Source: Rhodopseudomonas julia
GTDB taxonomy: Bacteria; Pseudomonadota; Alphaproteobacteria; Rhizobiales; Afifellaceae
Direction: 5' to 3'
DNA: 64,000 bases
Assembly: GCF_030813515.1 (NCBI RefSeq)
Contig: NZ_JAUSUK010000001.1
Location: forward strand, 1,302,001-1,366,000
Under the pieces are notes generated by a model. The model was not told the DNA's origin. It searched no databases and saw only the letters and a program-made list of their open reading frames with translations. The translations under genes and the position numbers were made by a program. Each line of letters starts with the position of its first letter. The stretch's first letter is position 1. Below, piece after piece: positions 18,361-29,960 of this stretch.

Positions 18361-20766
18361 ATGAAATTCACTCTCTCCTGGCTCAAATCCTTCCTCGACA
18401 CCGACGCCTCGGCAGAGGAAATCGCCGACAAGCTCACCATGATCGGGCTCGAGCTCGAAAGCCTCACCAACCCGGCCGATGCGCTGAAGCCCTTTGTCAT
18501 CGCGAAGGTGCTCGAAGCCAAGCAGCATCCAAACGCCGACAGGCTGCGCGTCTGTCAGGTCGATCCGGGCACAGGCGAGGCCATTCAGGTCGTCTGCGGC
18601 GCACCCAATGCCCGAACCGGAATGATCGGCGTTTTCGCGCCCGTCGGCTCTTACGTTCCAGGCACCGGCATCGAGCTCAAGGCCGGCAATCTCCGCGGCC
18701 AGGCCTCGAACGGCATGCTGGTGTCGGAACGCGAATTGATGCTCTCCGACGATCACGAAGGCATCATCGATCTTCCCGATGACGCACCGGTCGGCACGCC
18801 TTATGCGGCCTGGGCGGGGCTGGACGATCCCGTCATCGATATCGGCGTGACCCCAAACCGCCCCGATGCTCTCGGCGTCTACGGCATCGCCCGCGACCTC
18901 GCCGCCGCCGGAATGGGCACGTTGAAGCCGCTCGACACGGCACCGGTCGAGGGCGCGTTTGAAAGCCCGATCGGCGTCGAGCTGCGCTTTGCCGACGAGG
19001 ATACGAGCCCCTGCCCGCATTTCGTCGGCCGTTATATCCGCGGCGTCAAGAACGGCCCCTCGCCGGCCTGGATGCAGAAGCGGCTACGGGCGATCGGGCT
19101 TCGGCCGATTTCTGCCCTTGTCGACGTCACCAATTACATGACCATCGCCTATGGCCGCCCGCTGCACGTCTTCGATGCCGCGAAAGTCAAAGGCACGATC
19201 CATGCGCGCCTGGCAAAGCCCGGCGAAACCATCGAGGCACTCGACGGGCGCACCTATACGCTCGACGAGACGATGACGGTGATTGCCGACGATGCCGGGC
19301 CGGAAGGACTTGCCGGCGTCATGGGCGGCGAGGTGTCGGGCGTCAGCGAGACGACGACGGAGGTGTTTCTGGAATCGGCCTATTTCGACCCCATCCGTAC
19401 CGCCTCCACCGGCCGCAAGCTCAATCTTCTTTCCGATGCGCGCTATCGCTTCGAGCGCGGCATCGACCCGGCCTTCACCGAGCCGGGCGCGGAGATCGCC
19501 ACCCGCCTCATCCTCGACATGTGCGGGGGCGAAGCCTCCGAGATCGTGATAGCCGGGGAAGCCCCGCTCAGAAACGCCAATGCGCGCCTGCGCATGGACC
19601 GCGTAAAGACGCTGGGGGGCGTAGAGATTGCTCCACGAGCACAAGTCGACATTCTAGAAAGTCTCGGCTTCGCCGTTGCCGGCACCGATGAGGAGATCGT
19701 CGCGGCGATCCCCTCCTGGCGTCCGGACGTGAATGGCGAGGCAGATCTCGTGGAAGAGATCGTGCGTATCCATGGGCTCGAGAAGATCGCGCATGTCATG
19801 CTGCCGCGCACGGACGCGGTCACGAAGCCGAAGCTTTCCGTGCAGCAGCGGCGCCGGTTTCGAGCCGCCCGCGGTCTTGCTTCGCGCGGCTTCAACGAGG
19901 CCGTCACCTGGTCGTTCCTGCCGTCAGATCAGGCGCGTCTCTTCGGCGGAGGCGAAGACCGTCTCGCACTCGACAACCCGATCTCCACGGAACTCTCCGA
20001 TATGCGGCCCTCGCTGCTTGCGGGACTGATCGCGGCCGCCTCCAAGAACGCCGACCGGGGAACGGAAACGCAGGCGCTTTGCGAGGTCGGACAGGTCTAT
20101 CCGGGCGACCGCCCGGAGGATGAACGCCTCCACGCCTCGGGCATCCGCCTGGGCGCGACGGGACCGCGCAGCGCGCTTCAGGCGCCGCGCGGCGTCGACC
20201 TTTTCGACGCCAAAGCCGACGTGCTCGCGGTTCTGGAACTTCTCGGCGCACCTGTCGACAAGGTTCAGGTGCAGGCCGAAGGGCCCGACTGGTATCATCC
20301 GGGGCGTGTCGGCACGGTCACTCTCGGTCCGAAGAACAAACTCGCCACATTCGGCGAACTTCATCCCCACATCCTGGAAGCCTTCGATGTGTCGGGACCG
20401 CTCGTCGGCTTCGAGATCGACATCGACGCCATTCCGGTGCCGAAATCGCAGCGTGCCGCACGCACGGCGTTGAAGATTTCGGGTTACCAGACGGTTCGAC
20501 GGGACTTCGCCTTCGTGATCGAAGACAGTGTTCCGGCGGAAAAGCTGGTGCGTGCGGCGAAGGGTGCGGAAAAAAGCCTGATTACTCAGGTCAACGTCTT
20601 CGACGTCTTCAAGGGCGCGGCGATCGGTGAAGGCTATAAATCCCTTGCCATCGAAGTGACGCTCACGCCTGATGACCGGACACTGACAGAAGCGGAGATC
20701 GAGGCAGTTTCCAGCCGCGTCGTTCGAGCCGTTGAGAAGGCAACCGGCGGGCAGTTGCGGCGTTGA
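18361..20766 (+). CDS. pheT: Phenylalanyl-tRNA synthetase beta subunit
   Basis: PheT completes the alpha2-beta2 PheRS and provides tRNA anticodon recognition and editing of mis-charged tyrosine. The 801-residue protein has the N-terminal tRNA-binding domain (residues ~40-150), the B3/B4 editing domain, the B5 domain, the catalytic-like core and the C-terminal FDX-ACB domain, where the conserved RRDF segment is visible. The length is normal. It is followed by an inverted repeat and a terminator. Confidence 0.97.
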   Translation: MKFTLSWLKSFLDTDASAEEIADKLTMIGLELESLTNPADALKPFVIAKVLEAKQHPNADRLRVCQVDPGTGEAIQVVCGAPNARTGMIGVFAPVGSYVPGTGIELKAGNLRGQASNGMLVSERELMLSDDHEGIIDLPDDAPVGTPYAAWAGLDDPVIDIGVTPNRPDALGVYGIARDLAAAGMGTLKPLDTAPVEGAFESPIGVELRFADEDTSPCPHFVGRYIRGVKNGPSPAWMQKRLRAIGLRPISALVDVTNYMTIAYGRPLHVFDAAKVKGTIHARLAKPGETIEALDGRTYTLDETMTVIADDAGPEGLAGVMGGEVSGVSETTTEVFLESAYFDPIRTASTGRKLNLLSDARYRFERGIDPAFTEPGAEIATRLILDMCGGEASEIVIAGEAPLRNANARLRMDRVKTLGGVEIAPRAQVDILESLGFAVAGTDEEIVAAIPSWRPDVNGEADLVEEIVRIHGLEKIAHVMLPRTDAVTKPKLSVQQRRRFRAARGLASRGFNEAVTWSFLPSDQARLFGGGEDRLALDNPISTELSDMRPSLLAGLIAAASKNADRGTETQALCEVGQVYPGDRPEDERLHASGIRLGATGPRSALQAPRGVDLFDAKADVLAVLELLGAPVDKVQVQAEGPDWYHPGRVGTVTLGPKNKLATFGELHPHILEAFDVSGPLVGFEIDIDAIPVPKSQRAARTALKISGYQTVRRDFAFVIEDSVPAEKLVRAAKGAEKSLITQVNVFDVFKGAAIGEGYKSLAIEVTLTPDDRTLTEAEIEAVSSRVVRAVEKATGGQLRR

Positions 20767-20780
20767 CACCTGAAGAGACC

Positions 20781-20808
20781 TTCCACAGCTTGTGGTAAAG
20801 CTGTGGAA
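20781..20808. repeat. Perfect 11-bp inverted repeat after pheT
   Basis: Arms 20781-20791 and 20798-20808 are perfectly complementary around a six-base loop. No T-run follows, so it is not a standard intrinsic terminator. It could be a protein-binding palindrome or an RNA-stabilising stem at the pheT mRNA end. Confidence 0.6.
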
Positions 20809-20829
20809 ATCTCATGATTTTAGATGAAG

Positions 20830-20865
20830 AACGTCCAGCGTCCCAAGATGTTGGCGGGCGTTTTT
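20830..20865 (+). terminator. Probable intrinsic terminator of pheT
   Basis: AACGTCC (20830-20836) pairs with GGGCGTT (20856-20862), with one wobble. An inner CCAA/TTGG helix and a run of T at 20861-20865 complete it. Confidence 0.65.
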
Positions 20866-20916
20866 GCTTTGTTCTTCCCGGACGGAAGCCTTCAGATCAA
20901 AGCAGGAACATCGTCC

Positions 20917-21471
20917 TCAGACGATCTCGTCCATCACCTCGTCTGAGAGGTTCTCCGGGACAATCGTGACCGGGATAGGGAATGCGGCGCCGCCTTTTTG
21001 CGCGATCGAGGAGACGAGCGGGCCCGGACCTTCCGAGCCACCAGAGGCGGCGAGGACGAGAATGGCGATGTCCTCGTCTTCTTCGATGAGCTTGCGGATC
21101 TCATCGGCGCGCTTGCCTTCACGGATGACGAGCTCGGGCTCGATCCTCGACACGTCGGCCATGCGCGAGGCGAAGCGGCCCAGAATGTTCTCCGCCTCCT
21201 CCATCGCTTCGGCGCGCATCACTTCCTCGACCCCCAGCCAATGCTGGAAATCGCCCGGTTCGATGACAAAAAGCATGGTGACGGCACCGTTGGTGCGCTC
21301 CGCACGCTTGGCGGCATAGCGCATCGCGCGCACGCATTCCGGCGTGTCGTCGATCACCACCAGGAATTTCCGCTTATGGCCCTCGGCCCGGGCGCGTCTC
21401 GGCCGCATCATACGCCCATGCTGCCATTCGCGGGAGCTGTCAGCAAGACTGCCGTCGCCATCATGCGGCAT
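20917..21471 (-). CDS. Universal stress protein (UspA family)
   Basis: The protein has a single Usp domain beginning at [15 protein letters not shown] and ending with [11 protein letters not shown], with the SGGSEGPGP loop in place of a typical nucleotide-binding loop. Usp proteins accumulate under stress; the exact role here is unknown. The ATG at 21471 has GGGAGG but only two bases of spacing and overlaps the trpS stop. A start at 21411 (MMRPRR) would match the usual N-terminus better. It is co-directional with trpS, murJ, glnD and mutS. Confidence 0.87.
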   Translation of the reverse strand: MPHDGDGSLADSSREWQHGRMMRPRRARAEGHKRKFLVVIDDTPECVRAMRYAAKRAERTNGAVTMLFVIEPGDFQHWLGVEEVMRAEAMEEAENILGRFASRMADVSRIEPELVIREGKRADEIRKLIEEDEDIAILVLAASGGSEGPGPLVSSIAQKGGAAFPIPVTIVPENLSDEVMDEIV

Positions 21472-22522
21472 GTCCTCCCGTCGCGTGCGGCCGCAAAAGG
21501 CCGACCACGTCCTTCACCTCATCCATGATCGGATCGGCAATTTCGCGTGCCCGGTCCGCGCCGCGGGCGAGAAGCGCGTCGATCTCTGCCGGGTCGGCAA
21601 GGAGGCGTCGCATCTCGTCGGCGATCGGGGCGAGACGCGCGACGGCGAGATCGGCAAGCGCCGGCTTGAAAGCGGCAAAGCCCTGACCGCCATATTCAGC
21701 GAGCACGGCTTCCTTGCTCGTGCCGGCGAGCGCGGCATAGATGCCAACGAGGTTTTCTGCGCCGGCACGATCCTTGAGGCCCTCCAACTCCGAGGGCAGC
21801 GGCTCCGGATCGGTACGCGCCTTGCGCACCTTTTGCGCGATCGCATCGGCGTCGTCGGTCATGTTGATGCGTGAATAATCGGAAGGGTCCGATTTCGACA
21901 TCTTCTTGGTGCCGTCGCGCAGGCTCATGACGCGCGTCGCCGGCCCGGTGATGAAAGGTTCAGGCAGCGGGAAGAACTCCTCCGCAAAACCGTTCGCGGC
22001 GATCGATTCGGCGAAGTCGTTGTTGAACTTCTGCGCGATGTTGCGGGCGAGTTCCAGATGCTGCTTCTGGTCCTCGCCGACCGGCACATGCGTTGCCCGG
22101 TAGACGAGAATGTCGGCGGCCATCAGGTTGGGATAGACGAAGAGGCCCGTAGAGACGTTCTCGCGGTCCTTGCCCGCCTTCTCCTTGAACTGCGTCATCC
22201 GGTTGAGCCAGCCCATGCGGGCGACGCAGTTGAACACCCAGGCGAGCTCGGCATGTGCCGCCACAGCCGATTGATTGAAGATGATGGAGCGCTCAGGGTC
22301 GACGCCGCCGGCGATATAGGCGGCGGTCAATTCGCGGATATTGGAGCGCAGCTCCTTCGGATCCTGCCACAGGGTGATGGCGTGGAGATCGACGACGCAA
22401 TAGATGCAATCATGCGTCTCCTGCATCTTCACCCAGTTCACCATGGCCCCGAGATAATTGCCGAGATGCAGCGAATGCGTCGGTTGCATGCCGGAAAAGA
22501 CACGGTGTGGATGGCTTGTCAT
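21461..22522 (-). CDS. trpS: Tryptophanyl-tRNA synthetase
   Basis: The 353-residue class I synthetase charges tRNA-Trp. It has the HIGH-like motif THSLHLGNY near residue 15 and KMSKS in [10 protein letters not shown]. The length is normal. It lies between murJ and the stress protein, whose start overlaps its 3' end. Confidence 0.97.
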   Translation of the reverse strand: MTSHPHRVFSGMQPTHSLHLGNYLGAMVNWVKMQETHDCIYCVVDLHAITLWQDPKELRSNIRELTAAYIAGGVDPERSIIFNQSAVAAHAELAWVFNCVARMGWLNRMTQFKEKAGKDRENVSTGLFVYPNLMAADILVYRATHVPVGEDQKQHLELARNIAQKFNNDFAESIAANGFAEEFFPLPEPFITGPATRVMSLRDGTKKMSKSDPSDYSRINMTDDADAIAQKVRKARTDPEPLPSELEGLKDRAGAENLVGIYAALAGTSKEAVLAEYGGQGFAAFKPALADLAVARLAPIADEMRRLLADPAEIDALLARGADRAREIADPIMDEVKDVVGLLRPHATGGHAA

Positions 22523-22597
22523 AGGGAATGTCCGAAGGAAACGGTGGGAATTTGGGATGCCGTTATCGCCGCTGCATCACCGCCACGCAAGGCCGCT

Positions 22598-24160
22598 TCA
22601 CGCAGCCCTGCGCCGCATGAGACCGGCGAGCGCACGCAGGTCCGCAGCACCGATCAGATGCGCCACGGCAAAGTAAATGGCGGCCGCAACGCCGCACAAA
22701 CCAAGCAGCAGACCAAAGCGCACGAGGAAGGGTTCGCCCGGCGCCATCAGGGGCGCCAGCCAGAAAGCGCCGGCGTAGAGCACACCGCCCAGAACGGCCG
22801 ATGCTGCGACAATGCGCGGCGTCCGGCGCAGAACGACGCTGTCGACCGCCCAATGGCCGCGGCGGCGCAACGTCAGCAGGAGCAGCGTGATGTTGGTCCA
22901 GCCAGCAACCGCCTCGGCGGTCGCGATTCCCGCCTCGGCAAAAATCGGAAAGAGCGTCAGAGCGAGCGCCACGTTGATCGCCACCGCAATCGCCGAAAAC
23001 ATCATCGGCGTCTTGGTGTCCTCACGGGCGAAATAGCCGGGCGTGAACACCTTGACGAGGACGAAGGCTGGCAGGCCGAAACCGAAGACGCGTAGGGCCG
23101 CGGCCGTCGCCTCTCGCGTTTCCACCGAAAAGGCACCGCGTTCGAAAAGCACACTCACCAGCGTCTCAGGAATGGAAATCAGTGCCGCCGCCGCCGGCAG
23201 CGTCAGGAAGAATGCGAATTCGAGCGCTCGGTTCTGCACATGCGTCGCCTCCCGAAAATGCTCCGCCTTCAAGGTGCGCGACAGTTCCGGCAGAAGCACG
23301 ACACCGATTGCGATCCCCACCACACCCAACGGCAACTGATAGAGCCTGTCGGCATATTGCAGGATGGAGATGGCGCCGGCCTTCGTCGAGGCGATGATCT
23401 GGCCGATGAAGAGATTGATCTGGGTGATCCCGCCGGCGGCGGCCGCGGGTGCCGCAAGCCAGAGAAGCCGCTTTACGCTGGGTGTCAGCTTGGGCCGCTT
23501 CAGACGCATATGGAAACCGATGCGGCGCGCCGCCCAAGCGACCATGACGAGCTGCAGAACACCCGCCACCAGCACCGACCAGGAGAGGATGCGGCCCACC
23601 TGGGGTCCGCTCATGTCCTGAAAGAACGTAACGGCGAGCGCCGCGATGGTGGTGAGGTTGAGAAGGACGGGGGCGAGCGCGGGAATGAAAAAAGTGCGGT
23701 GGGCGTTCAAGACGCCCGTCACCATCGCCGTCAGTGACATCAAGACGAGATAAGGAAACATCACCCTGAAAAGCTCGATCGTCAGGGTGAACTTTGCGGG
23801 ATCCTCGCGAAAGCCCGGCGCCAGAATGGTGACGATGAGCGGCGTCGCCACCATCACGATAGCGGTGAGCGCGAGAAGCACGAACATCAGCGCCGCCAGC
23901 ACGTCCTCGGCGAAAAGCCTGGCTCGATCCTCGCCGTCGCCTTCGAGCGTGCGCGAATAAAGCGGCACAAAGGCCGCATTGAAGGCGCCTTCTGCAAAGA
24001 GCCTGCGAAACAGGTTCGGAAATCGGAAGGCGGCGTAGAAGGCATCCGCCACCGGCCCGGCGCCAAGCGCGGCGGCGATCAACATTTCGCGGACGAAACC
24101 GAGAACCCGGCTGGCGAGCGTTGCGCCGCCGACGGAGACGAATTTTTTGACGAGACTCAC
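22598..24160 (-). CDS. murJ: Lipid II flippase MurJ
   Basis: MurJ (MviN) flips the peptidoglycan precursor lipid II across the inner membrane. The 520-residue protein is almost wholly hydrophobic, with about 14 membrane segments. It begins with the conserved GGATLASRVLGFVREMLIAAALG and DAFYAAFRFPNLFRRLFAEGAF stretches, which contain the essential arginines. The gene lies 60 bp after glnD and before trpS on the same strand. Confidence 0.96.
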   Translation of the reverse strand: MSLVKKFVSVGGATLASRVLGFVREMLIAAALGAGPVADAFYAAFRFPNLFRRLFAEGAFNAAFVPLYSRTLEGDGEDRARLFAEDVLAALMFVLLALTAIVMVATPLIVTILAPGFREDPAKFTLTIELFRVMFPYLVLMSLTAMVTGVLNAHRTFFIPALAPVLLNLTTIAALAVTFFQDMSGPQVGRILSWSVLVAGVLQLVMVAWAARRIGFHMRLKRPKLTPSVKRLLWLAAPAAAAGGITQINLFIGQIIASTKAGAISILQYADRLYQLPLGVVGIAIGVVLLPELSRTLKAEHFREATHVQNRALEFAFFLTLPAAAALISIPETLVSVLFERGAFSVETREATAAALRVFGFGLPAFVLVKVFTPGYFAREDTKTPMMFSAIAVAINVALALTLFPIFAEAGIATAEAVAGWTNITLLLLTLRRRGHWAVDSVVLRRTPRIVAASAVLGGVLYAGAFWLAPLMAPGEPFLVRFGLLLGLCGVAAAIYFAVAHLIGAADLRALAGLMRRRAA

Positions 24161-24220
24161 GGGCAGCGGCTCATTGTGGAGAAAAGCGCGTGGGGAAGAA
24201 AAGAGGCAAAGAGGCCGCCC

Positions 24221-27040
24221 TCAAGAGGCGGCCAATGCAGCCGCTTCCGCGGCAGCGCCTTCGATGATGGCGACCAGTTCGCGGCGGATGCGCTTCTGGC
24301 GCGCCTGCGCCGTGATCTTCTGGCCGAGAAGGTCCGTCACATAGAACGTATCGACCGCGCGTTCGCCGAAGGTGGCAATGTGGGCGGAGGCGATGTCGAG
24401 ACTGAGATCGGCGATCACTCTCGTCAGATCATAGAGAAGCCCGATGCGGTCGAGACAGGCGATCTCGATCACCGTGAAGCGGTCGGACAGAGAATTGTCG
24501 ATTTTGACGTCCGGCTCGATGGTGAAGGCATCCTGCTTGGCGGGCCCTTCACGCCGCTTGGCGAGCATGTCGGGCAGATGCACATGGCCGGCCAGCGCTT
24601 GTTCGATCAATGCTGCGACCCGCTCGGCGCGGCGTCGTTCGTCCGCCTCCGCCTCGAAAGCGCGGGAGACGACGATCGTATCGAGCGCGCGCCCGTCGGT
24701 GGTCGTGAAAATTTGCGCGTCGACGATGTTCGCACCCGTCGCCGAGCAGGCGCCGGCCATCAAAGCGAGAAGCCGCGGATGATCGGGCGTCAGAATGGAA
24801 ATCTCGGTGACGGCCTCGAAATCGCGCACCGTCACCTCATGGGCGAAGGGCCGGTCGCCACCACCCGTGCGACGGATGAACTCCGCGTGCCGGACCTGAT
24901 CTTCAAGCGCGGTGCGCAGCCAATAGGCCGGATAATGCAGTTCGAGCAGACGTTCGCGCTCTTCCTGCGGCCAATCGGAAAGATTGGCGGAGAGCTCGGC
25001 GCGGGCGCGGGCGATGCGCTCGTTGCGGGCAATCTTGGAATGGCCGCCGGTCAGGATCAGCTCTGTCTCGTTGTACAGCGTGCGCAGGAGCTGGCCCTTC
25101 CAGCCGTTCCAGACACCCGGCCCGACGGCACGGATATCGCAGACGGTGACGATCAGAAGCAGCTTCAGGCGTTCCGTCGTCTGCACCACCTTGGCGAAGT
25201 CCATGATGGTGCGCCGATCGGCAAGGTCGCGAGACTGCGCCGTCATCGACATCGTGAGATGCTGTTCCACGAGCCAGGCGACGGTTTCCGTCTGCTGCGC
25301 ACTCAGACCAAGCCGAGGGCCGACCTTTCGGGCAATGCGGGCGCCGGCGATAGAATGATCCTCAACCCGGCCCTTGGCGATGTCGTGCAGAAGTAGCGCC
25401 ACGTAAAGCACCGTCTTGTCGGGCATCTCCGACATGAAATCGGTGCACAACGGCAGGTCTTCGCTGAGGCGTCCGCTTTCCAACGCAGCCAGCGTTCCGA
25501 TCGTACGGATCAGATGCTCGTCCACCGTGAAGTGGTGATACATGTTGAACTGCATCATCGCGACGATGCGCCCAAACTCCGGCAGGAACTTCCCGAGCAC
25601 TCCGGTTTCGTTCATCTGCCGCAGAACCACCTCGGTATTCTCTCCCGAACAAAGGATCGAGAGGAACAGCCGGTTCGCCTCCGGGTCTTTCTGCAGGTCC
25701 GGCCCGATCAGGCGCAGCGATTTCGTGATGAGGCGCACCGTATCGGGATGGAAGGCATGGCTGCCTTCCGCGGCATAATGAAAGACGCGGATGAGATTGA
25801 CCGGATCGCGGGTAAAGACGCCCTCGTCGCGCTCGCGCAGCCGGTTGTTCTCGACATAGAAGTCGCCGAGAAAAGCGGCCTCCTGCCGGCGCACCTTGAA
25901 CGTCCGCAGGAGACGGTTGAGACGCGCTTCCTTCTTCTGCTGGCGCTCTTCAAGCGCCGCACAGACGATGCGCGTCAGATCGCCCACATCCTTCGCCACG
26001 AGAAAATAATGCTTCATGAAGCGCTCGACGGCTTTGAGCCCGGGATGCCGGGTGTAGCCGAGCCTACGGGCGAGCTCCGGTTGGAGATCGAAAGAAAGGC
26101 GTTCTTCCGCCCGGCCGGTGATGAAATGCAGATGACAGCGCACCGCCCAGAGGAAGTCGTCGCATTTTCGGAAGAGACGGTTTTCGGCGCGGCTCAAGAG
26201 CCCCGCCTCGACCAGCGCCTCGCCGCCGGCATGGGTCTGGTAGACGTATTTGCCGATCCAATAGAGCGTCTGCAGATCGCGCTGGCCGCCCTTGCCCTCC
26301 TTGACATGCGGCTCCACCAGATAGCGTGACGTGCCGATGCGCGAATGCCTGGAATCGCGTTCTGCGAGCTTGGAGGCGATGAATTCCGGTGCCGTGCCCG
26401 CAACCACCTCCTTGTTGAAGCGCTCCTGCAGATCCTTGAAGAGACTGTCCTCGCCGCAGAGGAAGCGCGCCTCCAGAAGCGCCGTGCGCACGGTCATGTC
26501 CTGCTTGGCCATGCGGATCGATTCCGTCACCGTGCGGGTTCCGTGGCCCACTTTGAGGCCGAGATCCCACAGCATGTAGAGAACGAATTCCGTCACGCTC
26601 TCCGACCAGGCCGTAGATTTGTAGGGAAACAGAAAAAGCAGATCGATGTCGGAGCCCGGCGCAAGCGTGCCACGGCCGTACCCCCCGACGGCGGCAACCG
26701 TCAGCCTCTCGGCGGAGGAAGGATTGCTCGCCGGATAGACCAGGCCACCGAAATCGACCAGAGCCACGATCATGGCATCGAAGAAGGTCGAAAGCCTCTG
26801 CGCGGCCCGGACCCCCTTGCCGTCGGACTCCAGGTCCTCGCGCACCTTGGCACGCGCCTCGCCGAGGACGGCTTTGAGCCCAGCAAGAAGCTGCGCTCGC
26901 GCCTCAGACCTCGCCGGATCGCCTTCGGAAAGAGGCGCACGAAACACCTCTGCCAATCGCTCGGGATCGATCGGCAAATCCGCGTAGCGGGAAAAGTCGA
27001 GATCTATTGCAGAACGGAGTTCGGTTTCAGTGACGCTCAT
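24221..27040 (-). CDS. glnD: Bifunctional uridylyltransferase / uridylyl-removing enzyme GlnD
   Basis: GlnD senses glutamine and adds or removes UMP on PII proteins, thereby setting nitrogen control. In this 939-residue protein the nucleotidyltransferase motif [19 protein letters not shown] lies at residues 119-137. An HD hydrolase domain ([15 protein letters not shown]) lies in the middle and two ACT domains form the C-terminus. All expected domains are intact. The start overlaps the mutS stop by four bases, so the two are coupled. Confidence 0.97.
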   Translation of the reverse strand: MSVTETELRSAIDLDFSRYADLPIDPERLAEVFRAPLSEGDPARSEARAQLLAGLKAVLGEARAKVREDLESDGKGVRAAQRLSTFFDAMIVALVDFGGLVYPASNPSSAERLTVAAVGGYGRGTLAPGSDIDLLFLFPYKSTAWSESVTEFVLYMLWDLGLKVGHGTRTVTESIRMAKQDMTVRTALLEARFLCGEDSLFKDLQERFNKEVVAGTAPEFIASKLAERDSRHSRIGTSRYLVEPHVKEGKGGQRDLQTLYWIGKYVYQTHAGGEALVEAGLLSRAENRLFRKCDDFLWAVRCHLHFITGRAEERLSFDLQPELARRLGYTRHPGLKAVERFMKHYFLVAKDVGDLTRIVCAALEERQQKKEARLNRLLRTFKVRRQEAAFLGDFYVENNRLRERDEGVFTRDPVNLIRVFHYAAEGSHAFHPDTVRLITKSLRLIGPDLQKDPEANRLFLSILCSGENTEVVLRQMNETGVLGKFLPEFGRIVAMMQFNMYHHFTVDEHLIRTIGTLAALESGRLSEDLPLCTDFMSEMPDKTVLYVALLLHDIAKGRVEDHSIAGARIARKVGPRLGLSAQQTETVAWLVEQHLTMSMTAQSRDLADRRTIMDFAKVVQTTERLKLLLIVTVCDIRAVGPGVWNGWKGQLLRTLYNETELILTGGHSKIARNERIARARAELSANLSDWPQEERERLLELHYPAYWLRTALEDQVRHAEFIRRTGGGDRPFAHEVTVRDFEAVTEISILTPDHPRLLALMAGACSATGANIVDAQIFTTTDGRALDTIVVSRAFEAEADERRRAERVAALIEQALAGHVHLPDMLAKRREGPAKQDAFTIEPDVKIDNSLSDRFTVIEIACLDRIGLLYDLTRVIADLSLDIASAHIATFGERAVDTFYVTDLLGQKITAQARQKRIRRELVAIIEGAAAEAAALAAS

Positions 27041-29790
27041 GTCTTTGCCGATCGACGCAGGCGTTTCAGTTCAAACAATTGGTCGAGAGCCTGCCTTGGG
27101 CTGAGCTCGTCCGGGTCGAGCCCGTCAATATAAGCCAACAGCTTCGTCGTTTCTTCATCGATCTCGACACGCGCCGGCCTTGCGGCGAAGAGCGGCAGAT
27201 CGTTCAACAGCTCCGCCGGACTGGACTTGCGGTCGGCCGCCTCCAAACGGTCGAGGATGATGCGAGCGCGGGCGATAACAGGCGACGGCAGGCCGGCGAG
27301 TTTTGCGACCTGGATGCCGTAGGAGCGGTCGGCAGCGCCGGACACGACCTCGTGCAGGAAAACCACATCGCCCTTCCATTCCTTGACCCGCATCGTGGCG
27401 TTGTCGAGGCGGGGAAGCTTGCCGGAGAGCGCGGTGAGCTCATGGTAATGGGTGGCAAAGAGTGTGCGGCAGCGGTTCTGCTCATGCAGATGTTCAACCG
27501 CCGCCCAGGCGATGGAAAGTCCGTCGAACGTCGCCGTGCCGCGGCCGATCTCGTCGAGAATGACGAGGGCTCCGGGCCCCGCCTGATTGAGGATCGCGGC
27601 CGTCTCGATCATCTCCACCATGAAGGTGGAGCGGCCGCGGGCGAGATCGTCGGCAGCCCCCACGCGGGAAAAGAGCCCATCGACGACGCCGATATGCGCG
27701 GCCTTTGCCGGAACATAGGCGCCGGTCTGGGCGAGGATCGCAATGAGGGCGTTCTGGCGCAGAAACGTCGACTTGCCGGCCATATTCGGACCGGTGACGA
27801 GCCAGATGCGACCCGTCTCGTCGTCGGCGTTGCCCAGGTGGCAGGAATTGCCGACGAAGCTGTCGCCCGAGCGGCGCAGCGCCTGTTCCACCACGGGATG
27901 ACGCCCCTCCTCCACGACAAAGGCACGGCTTGCGTCGATTTGAGGGCGAACGCAGTTTTCTGCCGCTGCGAATTCGGCAAAGCCCGCGGCGACATCGAGG
28001 GCGGCCAACGCTTCGGCCGTCTGGCGGATATCGCCGGCGAGCTTCCCGGCCGATCGTGCGAGATCGGCGAAAATCTGCAGCTCAATCGCCAGCGCCCGAT
28101 CGGCGGCGGAGGCGATCTCACGCTCCAACTCTCCGAGCCGCGGCGTCGTGAAGCGCATCGCATTGGCGAGTGTCTGGCGGTGGATGAAGCCGGATTCCGC
28201 CTTCTGCAAGGGTGCGGCCTGGGCGGCACTCGCCTCGACGAAATAGCCGAGCACGTTGTTGTGGCGGATCTTGAGCCCGCGAACGCCTGTCGCGTCGCTG
28301 TATTCCTTCTGCAGGGAGGCGATGATGCGACGGCTTTCGTCGCGGAGAAGCCGGAGCTCGTCCAGGTCGGAAGAGAAACCTGCCCGCACGAAGCCGCCGT
28401 CCCGTTTGAGGAGCGGCAGCTCCTCGGCAAGTGCTGAGTCGACCGACTGACTGAACGCGCGGGGCGCGCGGGAGAGGACGTTGGTGATTTCCTTAAGCTC
28501 TGATTCTGCGGATAAATCGAGCTCAGACAAGAGTTCCGACAAAGACAGAGCGACCCGCAGACCGGAGGAAAGCGCGGAGAGATCGCGGGGTCCACCGCGG
28601 TCCAAGGTCAAGCGCGTGAGGGCGCGCAGAATATCAGGTACCTCACTGAGAACGCGCCGCATTCTGGTTCTGAGCGCGTCTTCCTCGAGAAGCGTCGCGA
28701 CGCTGTCGAGGCGAAGATTGACCGCGGCCGGATCGGTCAACGGGCTTGCCAGTCGCTGGGCGAGAAGACGCGAGCCCGCGGGTGTCACCGTGCGGTCGAT
28801 CGCCTCGATCAACGAGCCCTTCTTCTCGCCGTGCAGGGTCCGGAAGAGTTCCAGATTGGCACGTGTTGCGGCGTCGATGCGCATCGCCGCGCCGTCATGC
28901 TCGCGGCGCAAGGGGGCGATCGGCGGCCGCGCCGAGATCTGGGTCTTTTCAACATAGGCGAGGATGGCCGCGGCCGCGGCCGTCTCGGCGCGCGAGAAAT
29001 CGCCGAGGCCGTCGAGCGAGGCGACGCCAAAATAGGTCGTGATGCGTGCGCTCGCCGTCCCCAGTTCGAAAAACGAGGCCGGCAGAGGCGACAAAGTCGC
29101 CCCAACGACACCGACGGCCGATGCCAGCGCCTGGTCGCTCGCCAGCCTGTCGACGACGAGCACCTCACTCGGCTCGAGCCGGGCAAGACAGCGCTCCAGC
29201 CCACCCGCCGGCACGGTCGTCACGCAGAACTCACCGGTCGAAATGTCGATCCAGGCGAGCGCATGGGCCGGGACCTCGCCGTCGGAGGCCGGGATCCGGC
29301 TGACGGCCGCCAGAAAGTTGTTGCGCCTCGCGTCGAGCAACGTCTCTTCGGTGAGCGTGCCGGGCGTAACGAGGCGCGTCACCTCGCGCCGGACCACGGA
29401 TTTCGATCCGCGGCGTCGGGCCTCCGCCGGATCTTCCGTCTGCTCGCAGACGGCAACCCTGAACCCCGAAGAGATCAGCTTCTGCAGGTAATCGTCGGCC
29501 GCATGCACGGGCACGCCGGCCATCGGGATATCTTCGCCGAGATGCTTGCCGCGTTTCGTCAGCGCAATGCCGAGGCAGCGCGACGCCTTCTCCGCATCAT
29601 CGAAAAAGAGCTCGTAGAAATCGCCCATGCGATAGAACAGGAGGCAATCCGGATTGGCCGCCTTGATCTCGATATATTGCTCCATCATCGGCGTCAGCTT
29701 GGGAGCAGCCGCCTCCTTGAGAGCAGGCTCGGCAGGACGGGGCACCGGGGACGACGCCGGAGCGGTTTTTGTAGCGGAAGCGGTCGGCAT
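27037..29790 (-). CDS. mutS: DNA mismatch repair protein MutS
   Basis: MutS recognises mismatches and recruits MutL. The 917-residue protein has the N-terminal mismatch-binding domain, beginning at [32 protein letters not shown] (split motif, with the mismatch-contacting Phe and Glu region). The ABC-type ATPase has GPNMAGKST near residue 665 and the DEIGRGT Walker B. The N-terminal ~30 residues before this are Pro/Ala-rich. It heads the leftward mutS-glnD-murJ-trpS-usp series and is divergent from sppA. Confidence 0.97.
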   Translation of the reverse strand: MPTASATKTAPASSPVPRPAEPALKEAAAPKLTPMMEQYIEIKAANPDCLLFYRMGDFYELFFDDAEKASRCLGIALTKRGKHLGEDIPMAGVPVHAADDYLQKLISSGFRVAVCEQTEDPAEARRRGSKSVVRREVTRLVTPGTLTEETLLDARRNNFLAAVSRIPASDGEVPAHALAWIDISTGEFCVTTVPAGGLERCLARLEPSEVLVVDRLASDQALASAVGVVGATLSPLPASFFELGTASARITTYFGVASLDGLGDFSRAETAAAAAILAYVEKTQISARPPIAPLRREHDGAAMRIDAATRANLELFRTLHGEKKGSLIEAIDRTVTPAGSRLLAQRLASPLTDPAAVNLRLDSVATLLEEDALRTRMRRVLSEVPDILRALTRLTLDRGGPRDLSALSSGLRVALSLSELLSELDLSAESELKEITNVLSRAPRAFSQSVDSALAEELPLLKRDGGFVRAGFSSDLDELRLLRDESRRIIASLQKEYSDATGVRGLKIRHNNVLGYFVEASAAQAAPLQKAESGFIHRQTLANAMRFTTPRLGELEREIASAADRALAIELQIFADLARSAGKLAGDIRQTAEALAALDVAAGFAEFAAAENCVRPQIDASRAFVVEEGRHPVVEQALRRSGDSFVGNSCHLGNADDETGRIWLVTGPNMAGKSTFLRQNALIAILAQTGAYVPAKAAHIGVVDGLFSRVGAADDLARGRSTFMVEMIETAAILNQAGPGALVILDEIGRGTATFDGLSIAWAAVEHLHEQNRCRTLFATHYHELTALSGKLPRLDNATMRVKEWKGDVVFLHEVVSGAADRSYGIQVAKLAGLPSPVIARARIILDRLEAADRKSSPAELLNDLPLFAARPARVEIDEETTKLLAYIDGLDPDELSPRQALDQLFELKRLRRSAKT

Positions 29791-29960
29791 GCGCGAAGCT
29801 TAACGACAGCGTCGCGCCGATGCCACATCGACCGGGCGGAAGGCCCCAAGTTTCCGAAGCTGCGACGCTTGCAGATTGACGAATATGTAGCGGGCAGAAA
29901 TGCATGCGAGCGCTTGCGGCTGTGTCTGGCTGCTGCTACCTCGCCCGGAAGGAGTACCGG

